From Lewinellaceae bacterium (lineage in GTDB: Bacteria; Bacteroidota; Bacteroidia; Chitinophagales; Saprospiraceae): 64,000 nt of DNA. The position numbers were made by a program, and so were the translations under genes. The notes beneath the pieces were generated by a model. The model did not search any database. It was not told the DNA's origin and worked only from the letters and a program-made list of their open reading frames with translations. The stretch is from contig JACJYH010000001.1 in NCBI GenBank assembly GCA_020636195.1, positions 434,001-498,000 of the forward strand, given 5' to 3'. Below, piece by piece: positions 1 through 10,203 of the stretch (positions are counted from its first letter, which is position 1; each line of letters begins with the position of its first letter).

Positions 1-3000
1 AGCTGTATGGTCAAATACTAGTTCGAGTTGAACACCTGATGCCGAAGCATTAGGATCCAGATAAAAGTCTATTGTTCTATCAAACTCCTTCGAATCTTGC
101 ATGTAAACATTGATGTTTTGCGTTCTAGAAGCTGTGTTGTTTGAAAGAGTATTATTGATAACCACGCTGTTATTCAAATCACCCAATTTGATGGCTTTAA
201 AATCAGCTGTATATGATTCTCCTTCTTTTGCACTAATAACTGAAGACTCTTCTATACTGAACAATCCTGTTGGAGTGCCGCCATGATGGTATCTCCAAGA
301 AGGCGCGTTTGAGAATTTAGTATTAATACCTAAGAGCATTTTCCTCAACTCAGAAATATCAGAAACAGATACTTTATTGTCTTTATTGACATCAGCAGCG
401 ATATATTGATTCCACTGATCAAATGACTCGATTCCTAGAATATGTCTTTGAATCATGACTAAGTCAAGTGTAGATACACCATTTAAATAGTCATCAGTAC
501 TCTGAGGTTCTATTTTATACGTTGATTCTGATGGCAAGTATTCAAATGTGTACACACCGTTTACATCAGTAGTTGTACTGAAAGGTTCGTTACTTTCTAT
601 GAGATTTGCACTCACTTGAAGGTCAGCTACTTTCGCTTCATCAATGGCTGAGACAATTCCTGATATAGATGAAGGCCTAGATTGTCCACATTTTCCAGTA
701 TTATCCTGGATTCTGATTTTAACAGTACAATAGCTGTAGTTGCCATCTTCATCCCAAGAAACAATATTTATATCGTGCAAACCTATATCATCACAATCAA
801 ATAAACGAGAAGAAGATTTTGAAACAGGATCCCAAAGTTCCGCTTGTTTGTGATTGTATTCAGCTTCTGTGGCGATGACTGAAACTCCATTTACAACTTT
901 GAAGTAATGCTTAAGATTTAAGTTAACAGGTCTATTTGTACCAAATGTAAAACAAATATCTTCTGTACAATTATCAGTTGCACCACGGTCATAATCCTTT
1001 GCCCAAATACCTACACTTAAAGTTGATGGCATGAGCACGGTTGTGATGTCTGTGATACAATAAGGTTGAGGTGCCAAGGTATCAACTACTGATATTAGTT
1101 GATCACAACTATTGGTATTTCCGCACTTGTCCTCCACATTCCATACGATTGTGTAACTTCCCTTATCCAAATAAGTGTTGATGTATTTTGTATTTCCAGA
1201 ATTAACGATGGAACCTGAAACATCCTTCATCACCCAATCAAAGTTGAGATCAGATTCAGGAGTGCAAGAATCATAACCCTTTCCATCCAATGATACTGTA
1301 CCTTTACATTGTTGGTCTACATAAAATGTTTTTGGATCACAAGTGGCTGTTGGTTTTTCTGTATCAATTACCTTGATGACTTGGGTGTGGGTGACAAATG
1401 AACTTTCATCATTTTCGTTAAAAGTACACCAGTCAATTACTGTCCATTTTCTTAGGATTTTAAAGCATGCATCTTCTACGATATCAAATACTTGGTCACT
1501 ATAAGATATACCTATCTGGCTACAGCCGGTTTTAGTATATTGAGGATATCCTCCTGTTGAAGGTAGGTCAGGACCAAAGTCTCCCGGCTTTTTACAGTTG
1601 TTTACCAATACGACATCACTAGGAAATGTAACTGTATTCAAATCAAAAGGTGTTAAGTTTTTGACACTTATAACCTGAGTACAGTTGGTCACTTTAATGT
1701 CTCCAATGTTCGATTTTACGAACCACGTTCTGAGTATTTGTTTTTCACCACATGTATATTCTGTGACAACATCTGGTGAAACATCAAGATAATAAACGTC
1801 ACATCCTGCAGTGAATGTTGCCTGCCCCAAAGCAGTCATACTAATGTCATCACTACAATCCACTGTTACATCATTTGGACAAGTGATTTTTGGAATTGAT
1901 TTGTTTTGTATCTCCACGTTTGTCATACAGACGTTTTGATTTCCGCTTTGATCAGAAACTAAAAGTTCTACCTGCTGATTTGGAACAAACTGGTCACTAC
2001 AACAAAAATCCACATATTCGTAGTATAGATTGCCATCGTATGATTCAGTATAAGGTGCATTATTTGGACAGTAAATAGACATTCTACGTAATGCATAAGT
2101 CAAAGATGTACAGTTGTCATGGCTACCATCATCTATGGACTTGGCATACAGTCTTGCGTTTCCATTTTGATCCAAGCTTACGACTGTATGTTCGTCACAA
2201 ACCGGGATTGGAATTTCTTCATCAACAACGTTCACCAATGCGGTGCAAGTATTTGCATTACCACATACATCTACTACCGTGTATTTTATCATTGTTGATC
2301 CTACAGGAAGGTCCACAATTGTTGTTACGCCACCAAAAACCACCACATTATCATTGACGAAAGGCTCATTATCATCGAAGACTCCATATTTGTCTTGAAG
2401 TTTGTAAGTGACAGTCCATGATGTGGTGTTGCAATCCTGTACTGAAGGTTCAGGTACGGTAAAATCACCACCGCATTTGTGTCTGGATGTATAAATTTTG
2501 AATGGAGTTTGGTTCTGACAAGTTATTGATGGGCCATCATTATCGGATATTTTTATAATTTGGTTGTGGGTTCTGATTTCGCCATTACACCAATTTAATA
2601 CATTGAATGTTCTCAATATTTTAAATGTGTTGCCACAAAGTGGAATCTTGGTATCAGAATATTGAATATTGATTTTGCAATGATTATCTGGAACCAATTT
2701 GGTAGCATCAGATGGTGATGTCTTTGCCAATGAATAGCTATTGTAACTTGGAATTCCTGTTTCGGAAAGATCCGGATATCCGTTTGAATTGGTATCCCAG
2801 CTCGTCGCAGTACAAGAAAGTTCTATGTTTTGAGGCATGCGTACATCTCCTAATTCTACAGGTTTAAAGTAAATTCTATAGACACAAGGAGCCGATACGT
2901 TTCCATATTTATCTTTTGCTGTATAGGTGAGTTCTCTATATGCTGTGAACCCATTAGAATCACCACAAGGAAGTTCGTGGAACATGTCACTCACCTTTTT

Positions 3001-6000
3001 AATTGTAGCTGAAGGGTCACAACTATCATAAAATCCAGGATCAAAAATAAGTGGTTCGTTGTTTGCACATGACGTTGTAACATCTTCTGGACAGTCGATC
3101 ACCGGAGGCAATTTATCTTCTACATAAATCTTTGACCAGCAGGAGTTTCCTGTCTGAGAATCCACGGCATGTACAGTGTACGTACCATGAACGGTTGTGT
3201 AATCTATTGGATTATTTATTATATTGCCATTATCGTCTTTGATAATGATCGTGATTCTATTGGTGAATCTATCGTCTTCCAGCACCATGCTTGGCGTAAT
3301 CAATGCTAAACAATCGTCATCCAATGATACATTGATGAGGTCCTCACACGCCAGTTTTGGATCATCTTCAACCAATAATCTTGCAACCAAGGAAGTTTGT
3401 GTACAGAATGCATCAGTGCTATTTTTATCACTAATAAGTACACGATAATCGCTATTGGCATTATCCAAAGTTACAATCGGAATACAATAATCAGGCTCAA
3501 CTGCACCAAGGATGTTTATAAATGTACCATTTTCTTTGACTTGCCATTGATATTTAACTAAATCTTCGGCATCACTATCAACTGCAACTTCAAAACATAC
3601 ATTTTCCTCACCAAGCAAACTTACAACGCTAATTGGTTCCACATTAATGGTTGGCATGATACTGAAATCTAAATTCATGGATGATACTGCTACACAGTTA
3701 TCTATAGATACCAATCTAGCATAAAGTACGACATCTTCTCCAGCTTTCAGCAATAAATCACCGTTTGGAAGGACAACACCATTATTTTGAATATTGCCAT
3801 TGGCAAATTTAATATCGCCTGTGATTGGGTCAATATCCATCATAGCATTTAAGTATGAGTTATAAATACCGGCTACCAAGTTTCCTTCGTCACCATCAGT
3901 CGTACTACCGTCGCCTTCGCCGGTTGGATCAAATTTTGACTTATCCAAAGAATTTATTGAGAAATTAGCAGATGCCAAATTAGATGTAACACATGCGCTT
4001 TCATCAAGGGTTGTACCAGTGAGTGTGCACAATGAAACTATATCAAAATCCATTTTATCTTCGTCATTAGGATCATCTGTTCTTTGACAAAATGAAGATG
4101 GATTGTTATCATCACAAATTTCATCGTCCACTTCCACTTGCTTCGATCCATCATCTACAAAATCATCTTGATCTATAGGGTTGTGTTTTACTTTGTTTCC
4201 TGAAATAATAGAGTAAAAATCATAAATTTCAGCTCTGTTTACGAGGACATTTCCTGCGAAGTCATCTTGGATTTGTAAGAATATTTTTAGATTGGCTTTT
4301 TCTCCTGGCAGGAGTTGATCAATCTTTGTAAAGTACAAGCCATCGGGATTTGTTGACCAATCGTATGGATTGCCCGTAATGGCTGCTATGTTTTCAAGTG
4401 AATCAAAGTTGTATCCGGCAGGCATAATATCTCTAATAAGAATATCTTTTACAGCTACCGTTCCTTGATTAAATACTTCAATTAAATGTCCTACGTTTTC
4501 GCCAGGATATTTTACTCCCGGATCAATCACAGTTTTTCTTAGAGCTAGATCCACACATGATTGTATGTTGATATCGGTAGAATCTACTGAGGTACAACCG
4601 TTTTGATCTTCAATATTTATTATAATTGTAGCAACGCCCTCTTTCAGACAATAAGTTGTGAATTTGATAGAGTCACTGGAAGTAAAAGCTACTATATTTG
4701 AATCTACAGCACCAGTTGCTATCGTCTGCGCACTTTGTGAAAGATTCCAAGTGGTGAAATAGTCATAAGAATTTTTAGTATTATCAATGTTGATACCTTC
4801 TGTCCTTGTGATGTCAACCGAAATGACCTTATCAAAATCCAAACATACGTCATATGGATTTAAATTAGCTTGAATTTTTCCTGGTTGAGTCAAAGCAATA
4901 TTACAAGATGATGTACAGTTATTTGCGTCCGTGATTGTGACGGAGTAGTTGCCAGCCGGTAGACCGCTAATTTCTGATGTTGTAGCCCCTGTATTCCATA
5001 AATATCTATATGGCATGACACCACCTGATGCTTCAACAGACACGATACCATCATTTGACATGAAGCAACTAAGGTCTGTTGGATGCAATATACATTCAAG
5101 AATATTTGGCTCAGTTATTTCAAAAAAGCAAGAATCAATACATCCTATGTTGTCCTTTATATACACAGTATAATTTTCAGCCCCAAGATTTGAAAATGTA
5201 TTTTGGGATGAGAAATTTATTCCGTCAAGACTATAAAGATATGGAGGTGTTCCTCCTGATGAATTGACGGTGTTGGAGCCTGTTTCCAGTCCAAAACAGC
5301 TTACATTCGCTATGCCATATGTACAATCGATGTTGAAAGCAGGAGGTGTATTTACTTTAACAGAGCAAGTATCTGCACAGCCTCTGTCATTGGTCACAGT
5401 AACCTGATATGTTCCAGCGGATAGGTTTTCCTGCACGAATTCTTCAGAACCATTACTCCACAATATACTGTATGAGCTTGTACCTGATGGATCTATTACT
5501 GTTACTTCAGCACGAGCATCTGACCCGCCAAAGCACGTTACTGATGCATCCACAACACATGAAATAGATGGTCGAGTAATGATTTCTACATATTCTGAAT
5601 CGATAGCAAAACATCCATTTTCTTGTATGACCTTAGCAATATAGTATCCTGTTTCATAAGCGTCTTCCAAAACCGGATTTTTTAACGTGGAAAATGGTGT
5701 AATTCTATCTGAAGGTTTGTACCATTCATATGTCACAGATTCCGTAGATGCGACATTTACATCAAGAGCTAGTCGATCTTCATAACAAAGTGAAGAAGGA
5801 ACATTGATAATGTCAATTTCCGGATATGGAGCCAGTTGTATAACTGATGTCACCGTTTTAGAGCATGTTAGACGAGAATCAAATATACCATCATACACAA
5901 ATGTATACGTGTAATCTGTACCGACATTCATGCCATGAGTATCAATGACAAAAAACTTATTGTCCTCAATCAAAAAAGAGCCTACAATATTTGGACCAGT

Positions 6001-7503
6001 AAGATTATCACCATTAGGATTCACTCTTATGTAAAGTGGGGATACGTTTCCACAATTTAAATTAAGATATGGAAAAACTTGCGGGTATATGGCTTGCACA
6101 TCAAATGGGGCAAACTGTCTAGCGCCACCTGGTGGTGTGTAATATACCAAATAGTTGCCAGGACCATTTGTTGGGTCAAAATAGTACTTACCATCTTGAA
6201 GCACGAGTCTTGAAGAATCAGAAATTTCTGAATAACCAACTTTTTTGAAAATCTCCCAAACCCCACCTGAAGGCAATTGGATATTTGAATCCATACAGTT
6301 TCTTGGAATGAGTTCTTTGATAGCATCATTGTCACATGCTTCATTTATTTCAAGACAAAATGAAGCTGCTGCCAGTTCTACTCTTGCTGTTTTAATACAA
6401 TCATTTACATTTTCTATTTTAGCGATCACAGTGGTTCCTGCTGGTGCTATATATTGGTAATTCAGAGGATACACATTATTGTTTGCGTCTTCCATATTCT
6501 TGTAGAAAGTTATATTGTATAAACTTCCATCCAAGCCATCTTGGTCAATATCACCTCCATCCACATCAGCCGCTTCCATAAGATTAAATAGATATTCTCC
6601 ATTATTTGCTATATCATTTGAAATGACATGACCATCTTTTACATTATAACTGATTACATTTGTCACAGCAGGTGTAGCCTTGGCAGTAAGCGTACAACCT
6701 TGAGCATCCTTTACTTTTAATGTAAATTCTTTATATGAATTAAACACAATATTGTCTTCATCCGTGTATCCATTGATACCGTTATCGTCCCAATCATATG
6801 AATATGGTGCTGTTCCTCCCAAAACTTGCGACTTCAAATACTTTGCATTGCCGTTGATACAACCAATATTGAATGTATGAAAATTTACTTTCAAAGGCGC
6901 AGGAGAGGAGATCTTCACATCTTTGTTAATCTTACACGAATTGGTTTTGTTGTAAATCGTAATGGTGTAATCTCCAGGAGCAAGATTTCTGACATCTTTT
7001 TTCTTTTCTCCGGAAGCCCATACGATGTCCATTAAGTTTGCAACGTCATTGTCCAATGACACTATACCATCATTCACTCCGGTACAAGTTGCATCTTGCA
7101 CTAAAAGTTCAAATGATGGTAAGGTCTCCAAATGAAATGCGTCCTGTTTTACACAGTTGTTATCTTTGTCGCATGTATATTCTAACAAAATATCTGAATC
7201 TTTGATAAATTTGAATGGAATAGTACTGCTATAAAAACCCTTAGAGTCAAGTGTGACCTGATTTTCAAAAATTACACCTGAATTGACAGACAGCTTAACC
7301 AAATGAGAAGTATTGGAAGCTTCAGGATCGTAAATATAGAAGGCTATATCATGGTCTGACTGATGGGTTGCACATGATTCGGTTTCTAATTTTACAGTCG
7401 CATTACAATTGCAAGGCACAAGATTTTGCGAAAAAACAGATGTCGTCATAAGCACAGCTAAGACAACCATGAAAATTGAGATAAAATTCTTGAACATACT
7501 CAT
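1..7503 (-). CDS. Giant secreted multidomain adhesin-like protein (SprB-like repeats, DUF11, HYR/Ig-like, dockerin), C-terminus outside window
   Basis: The minus strand reads open from an ATG at 7501-7503 to the window edge, giving 2501 residues with no stop. The N-terminus MSMFKNFISIFMVVLAVLM leads to a cleavage-like SVFSQN, a signal peptide; M3 (7497) is an alternative start. SprB-like repeats of the form C-x-G...GG-x-x-PY-x-Y-x-W lie at about residues 130-240 and 640-880. A DUF11-type module begins with LALRKTVIDPG near 985. Cysteine-rich HYR/Ig-like modules with phrases such as PPVIDCPEDVT and DTEKPTATC fill about 1380-2260. A carboxypeptidase-regulatory-like fold (about 2270-2325) follows, then a type I dockerin pair (about 2330-2392, with ADVNKDNKVSVSDI). 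Such proteins are normally exported by the type IX system and anchored by a C-terminal sorting domain, which would lie beyond position 1. The ligand cannot be inferred. The gene is monocistronic as far as visible. Confidence 0.93.
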   Translation of the reverse strand, partial: MSMFKNFISIFMVVLAVLMTTSVFSQNLVPCNCNATVKLETESCATHQSDHDIAFYIYDPEASNTSHLVKLSVNSGVIFENQVTLDSKGFYSSTIPFKFIKDSDILLEYTCDKDNNCVKQDAFHLETLPSFELLVQDATCTGVNDGIVSLDNDVANLMDIVWASGEKKKDVRNLAPGDYTITIYNKTNSCKINKDVKISSPAPLKVNFHTFNIGCINGNAKYLKSQVLGGTAPYSYDWDDNGINGYTDEDNIVFNSYKEFTLKVKDAQGCTLTAKATPAVTNVISYNVKDGHVISNDIANNGEYLFNLMEAADVDGGDIDQDGLDGSLYNITFYKNMEDANNNVYPLNYQYIAPAGTTVIAKIENVNDCIKTARVELAAASFCLEINEACDNDAIKELIPRNCMDSNIQLPSGGVWEIFKKVGYSEISDSSRLVLQDGKYYFDPTNGPGNYLVYYTPPGGARQFAPFDVQAIYPQVFPYLNLNCGNVSPLYIRVNPNGDNLTGPNIVGSFLIEDNKFFVIDTHGMNVGTDYTYTFVYDGIFDSRLTCSKTVTSVIQLAPYPEIDIINVPSSLCYEDRLALDVNVASTESVTYEWYKPSDRITPFSTLKNPVLEDAYETGYYIAKVIQENGCFAIDSEYVEIITRPSISCVVDASVTCFGGSDARAEVTVIDPSGTSSYSILWSNGSEEFVQENLSAGTYQVTVTNDRGCADTCSVKVNTPPAFNIDCTYGIANVSCFGLETGSNTVNSSGGTPPYLYSLDGINFSSQNTFSNLGAENYTVYIKDNIGCIDSCFFEITEPNILECILHPTDLSCFMSNDGIVSVEASGGVMPYRYLWNTGATTSEISGLPAGNYSVTITDANNCTSSCNIALTQPGKIQANLNPYDVCLDFDKVISVDITRTEGINIDNTKNSYDYFTTWNLSQSAQTIATGAVDSNIVAFTSSDSIKFTTYCLKEGVATIIINIEDQNGCTSVDSTDINIQSCVDLALRKTVIDPGVKYPGENVGHLIEVFNQGTVAVKDILIRDIMPAGYNFDSLENIAAITGNPYDWSTNPDGLYFTKIDQLLPGEKANLKIFLQIQDDFAGNVLVNRAEIYDFYSIISGNKVKHNPIDQDDFVDDGSKQVEVDDEICDDNNPSSFCQRTDDPNDEDKMDFDIVSLCTLTGTTLDESACVTSNLASANFSINSLDKSKFDPTGEGDGSTTDGDEGNLVAGIYNSYLNAMMDIDPITGDIKFANGNIQNNGVVLPNGDLLLKAGEDVVLYARLVSIDNCVAVSSMNLDFSIMPTINVEPISVVSLLGEENVCFEVAVDSDAEDLVKYQWQVKENGTFINILGAVEPDYCIPIVTLDNANSDYRVLISDKNSTDAFCTQTSLVARLLVEDDPKLACEDLINVSLDDDCLALITPSMVLEDDRFTNRITIIIKDDNGNIINNPIDYTTVHGTYTVHAVDSQTGNSCWSKIYVEDKLPPVIDCPEDVTTSCANNEPLIFDPGFYDSCDPSATIKKVSDMFHELPCGDSNGFTAYRELTYTAKDKYGNVSAPCVYRIYFKPVELGDVRMPQNIELSCTATSWDTNSNGYPDLSETGIPSYNSYSLAKTSPSDATKLVPDNHCKINIQYSDTKIPLCGNTFKILRTFNVLNWCNGEIRTHNQIIKISDNDGPSITCQNQTPFKIYTSRHKCGGDFTVPEPSVQDCNTTSWTVTYKLQDKYGVFDDNEPFVNDNVVVFGGVTTIVDLPVGSTMIKYTVVDVCGNANTCTALVNVVDEEIPIPVCDEHTVVSLDQNGNARLYAKSIDDGSHDNCTSLTYALRRMSIYCPNNAPYTESYDGNLYYEYVDFCCSDQFVPNQQVELLVSDQSGNQNVCMTNVEIQNKSIPKITCPNDVTVDCSDDISMTALGQATFTAGCDVYYLDVSPDVVTEYTCGEKQILRTWFVKSNIGDIKVTNCTQVISVKNLTPFDLNTVTFPSDVVLVNNCKKPGDFGPDLPSTGGYPQYTKTGCSQIGISYSDQVFDIVEDACFKILRKWTVIDWCTFNENDESSFVTHTQVIKVIDTEKPTATCDPKTFYVDQQCKGTVSLDGKGYDSCTPESDLNFDWVMKDVSGSIVNSGNTKYINTYLDKGSYTIVWNVEDKCGNTNSCDQLISVVDTLAPQPYCITDITTVLMPSTLSVGIWAKDYDRGATDNCTEDICFTFGTNRPVNLNLKHYFKVVNGVSVIATEAEYNHKQAELWDPVSKSSSRLFDCDDIGLHDINIVSWDEDGNYSYCTVKIRIQDNTGKCGQSRPSSISGIVSAIDEAKVADLQVSANLIESNEPFSTTTDVNGVYTFEYLPSESTYKIEPQSTDDYLNGVSTLDLVMIQRHILGIESFDQWNQYIAADVNKDNKVSVSDISELRKMLLGINTKFSNAPSWRYHHGGTPTGLFSIEESSVISAKEGESYTADFKAIKLGDLNNSVVINNTLSNNTASRTQNINVYMQDSKEFDRTIDFYLDPNASASGVQLELVFDHTA

Positions 7504-7928
7504 AAACAGTTTTATTGGGTATAAAAGCCTAACCATGAAATTCACAACTTAACTCATGAAAAATGGTCAGACATTTTGCTTTCATTGAATCAGATGTCCA
7601 AAAACTGTGCCAACGAATTAAATTAAATTGAAATATATTTTTTAACCCTTATTAGTTAAAATTATTTTTAATTACCATATATAATTCAAATCAAAATTTT
7701 GAGATTCACTAAATTGAATCCAAACGATGAATTTTATGGTTCATTGTTTAACCTACAGTCCGAAGAAAATTATAGGAGTGAAGGTTTTTACATCTGATGA
7801 ATATCAGGTTACTATTTTGAACTAAGAATGGGGAAAAACTTCAATTTTATTAACTTTCTGAAGAAAATTATTTTGCAAAATATTTTTTTAAAATTTTAGG
7901 AAACCAACAAAAATTGGATGATGAGAGA
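7504..7928. other. AT-rich intergenic region, no gene
   Basis: These 425 bases separate the DUF819 gene from the giant adhesin gene, both on the minus strand. No ORF with coding character, tRNA or strong terminator is visible. I found no clean TAnnTTTG element on the minus strand for the adhesin gene. A short palindrome, ATTTTGCAAAAT, near 7870 followed by a T-run could be a weak transcription end signal for the upstream operon. Otherwise nothing is recognised. Confidence 0.5.
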
Positions 7929-9203
7929 CTAAGAAATACTGGCCATAATTTGAGCACAAAGTATAGCTCCATACGTGCCTAGAGCATATCCTAATACTGC
8001 CATAATAATACCAACCGGTGCCAAAGATGGACTAAATGCGGACGCAACGATAGGAGCAGAAGCGGCTCCTCCTATGCTGGCTTGACTACCGACAGCCACA
8101 AAGAAAAATGGTGCTTTGATTAGATAGGCAACAATGACAAGAAGTAAAACATGAACACTCATCCAAATAATGCCAATAAGAAATAATCCGGGATTCGAAA
8201 AGACTTCACCCAAGTGCATTTTCATGCCAATAGTAGCCACCAAAACATATATAAAGATGGAGCCCCACTTGGATGCGCCAATCCCTTCTAGATTGCGTGC
8301 CCTTGTAAAGGAAAGCAATAAACCTATTGTAGTTGAATAAAAAACCAACCAAAAAAATGAACTGTTTAACGCCGTCAAATTTAAGGAATTGAGGAGGTCA
8401 ATGTGACCTTCCATGATAGGCAGGGTGATATCGGCAAGTAAATGAGATATACCCACGCCAACAAAACCTACGGCCATCAATATCATCAATTCAGAAGTAG
8501 TCGGGTTTTTTTCCACTTTCTTTCTGAATTCAGACACTGTAAGTTCTAAACGTTTGATTGCTGAATTGTCAGCTTTTAATTTATAGTCGATTTTATCAGA
8601 AATGCTTGCTCCATAAAGCAGAATTCCCATCCAAATATTTGCAACTATAATATCCACCACTAGCATGGTACCGAACAAACTGTCATTGACGTGATAGATT
8701 TCTTTCATAGCTGTTTGATTTGCTCCGCCACCGATCCAACTTCCGGCTATGGTGCTCATACCTTTCCATAAATCTGCCGGATCTATAGGTATAATCTCAG
8801 GAAATGCTCTCGTTGCAAGAAAAAAAGCAATTGGCCCACCAATAATTACGCCAAAAACGGCAGTTAAAAACATGATTATGGACTTGCTTCCTAATGCCAA
8901 CAATCCTGCAAAATCAATACTTAAGCACAAAAAAATGAGAGTCGCAGGCAATAAATATCGAGTGGATACAAAGTAAAGACCTGAGCTTTCAGGTGAGACC
9001 AAATTCAAAGGCCAGTTGAATAATGCAGGAATAAAATAGCACAGCAACAGTGGCGGTACCACTTTATAAAATCTTGACCATGATTGTAATTGAGAAGTAT
9101 AAAATACAAATGCCAGTGCACCCATTAATAAACCAAGCACGATGGCATCATTGGTAATTATTGGGTTTGAAGAGATGAAAAATAGGTTAATCAATAAAGT
9201 CAA
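7929..9203 (-). CDS. DUF819 family integral membrane protein (putative transporter)
   Basis: The 424-residue protein is almost entirely hydrophobic, with about 11-12 predicted membrane segments. Glycine-rich stretches such as GSWIGGGANQTAMKE and GSQASIGGAASAPI are typical of the DUF819 (YjcL-like) family. The family is thought to be secondary-transporter-like, but no substrate is established. The start codon is TTG (9201-9203) and lies inside the 3' end of the upstream PfkB kinase gene, a 17-nt overlap; a second in-frame TTG is three codons later. The overlap suggests translational coupling and a shared pathway, so the substrate of the kinase is a candidate cargo (inference). Family assignment is good; function is open. 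Confidence 0.85.
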   Translation of the reverse strand: MTLLINLFFISSNPIITNDAIVLGLLMGALAFVFYTSQLQSWSRFYKVVPPLLLCYFIPALFNWPLNLVSPESSGLYFVSTRYLLPATLIFLCLSIDFAGLLALGSKSIIMFLTAVFGVIIGGPIAFFLATRAFPEIIPIDPADLWKGMSTIAGSWIGGGANQTAMKEIYHVNDSLFGTMLVVDIIVANIWMGILLYGASISDKIDYKLKADNSAIKRLELTVSEFRKKVEKNPTTSELMILMAVGFVGVGISHLLADITLPIMEGHIDLLNSLNLTALNSSFFWLVFYSTTIGLLLSFTRARNLEGIGASKWGSIFIYVLVATIGMKMHLGEVFSNPGLFLIGIIWMSVHVLLLVIVAYLIKAPFFFVAVGSQASIGGAASAPIVASAFSPSLAPVGIIMAVLGYALGTYGAILCAQIMASIS

Positions 9204-10107
9204 AATGTATTAATTTTTTAAACTGCTTTAATCTATTTGAAATTTCTTCTTTTGTCAAGGTCTTCAATCTATTTAGACTAAAGTCTTCAACACAAAATGA
9301 AGCCATAGCAGAGCCGGCAATGATGGCGCGTTTTACACCTTCCATAGAGATATCATTAGACGCCGAAAGATATCCCATAAATCCACCTGCAAAGGTATCT
9401 CCTGCTCCTGTTGGATCATTTACCTCAGCAAGAGGCAAAGCCGGGGCAAAGAATATATCATCATGGCTAAAAAGTAAAGCACCGTGTTCTCCTTTCTTAA
9501 TAACCAAGTATTTAATGCCCAACTCAAAAATTTTATGTGCAGCTTTTACAAGGGAATGCTCTCCAGACAGTTGACGCGCCTCTTCATCATTAATAATCAA
9601 AATATCAATTCTGCGGATGACACTTATCAATTCCTCCAATGCAATATCCATCCAGAAATTCATGGTATCTAATGCTACCAATGATTGGGTTCCTTCCAAC
9701 TGGTCTAAGACTTTTGCCTGAATAGCCGGGGTCAAATTTCCAAGCATGACAAAATTGGCTTTTCGTGCCTCTTTCGGTAACACAGGATCAAAATCTGCCA
9801 ATACATTTAATTCTGTAGTGATGGTGTCACGGGAGTTCATATTTTGATGGTATTTTCCTTCCCAAAAAAAGGATTTTCCACCTTTTACAATCTCAAGGCC
9901 GTCCATATTTACACCTCTTTTTTTCAATTGTTCTAATTCTGATTGCGGAAAATCTTCCCCAATGATTGATACAAGATAGATGTTTTCTTGGAAATACGAA
10001 GCTGCCCAACTTATATATGTACACGCACCTCCAATCACTTGTTCAACTCTTCCATACGGTGTTTCTATGGAATCAAATGCTACAGTCCCAACTGTCAGTA
10101 AACTCAT
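9187..10107 (-). CDS. PfkB family sugar/nucleoside kinase
   Basis: The 306-residue protein has the ribokinase/PfkB fold. The N-terminal GG motif region (VIGGACTYISWAAS, near residue 25) binds substrate. The C-terminal signature DPTGAGDTFAGGF (near residue 232) contains the catalytic aspartate and anion hole. Family members phosphorylate sugars or nucleosides with ATP in the cytoplasm. The sequence does not show which substrate; the simple single-domain architecture fits a ribokinase/adenosine-kinase-like enzyme. It starts at ATG 10105-10107, 96 nt downstream of the thiolase stop, and overlaps the DUF819 membrane gene by 17 nt. Kinase and membrane protein probably form a small uptake-and-phosphorylation or export unit (inference). 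Confidence 0.88.
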   Translation of the reverse strand: MSLLTVGTVAFDSIETPYGRVEQVIGGACTYISWAASYFQENIYLVSIIGEDFPQSELEQLKKRGVNMDGLEIVKGGKSFFWEGKYHQNMNSRDTITTELNVLADFDPVLPKEARKANFVMLGNLTPAIQAKVLDQLEGTQSLVALDTMNFWMDIALEELISVIRRIDILIINDEEARQLSGEHSLVKAAHKIFELGIKYLVIKKGEHGALLFSHDDIFFAPALPLAEVNDPTGAGDTFAGGFMGYLSASNDISMEGVKRAIIAGSAMASFCVEDFSLNRLKTLTKEEISNRLKQFKKLIHFDFID

Positions 10108-10203
10108 ACAGAAATAAAATTTGATTAAGTAAAAATTGCCTAAAAAGGCTTGGTAAAATGATATTTAATAAATAAGATGATGAAAGAAGTATTGATACAA
10201 ATC

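Noticed and set aside
320..515. Dockerin module as evidence of a cellulosome
   Set aside because: No cohesin, scaffoldin or glycoside hydrolase is in the window, and dockerin-like calcium modules are frequent in large surface proteins of this lineage.
6057..6344. Short ORF antisense frames within the giant adhesin gene, and similar ones at 1890-2357, 3224-3448 and 4890-5267
   Set aside because: They lie in other frames of a continuous 2501-codon reading frame with domain matches, have no recognisable similarity and no promoter or ribosome-binding context.
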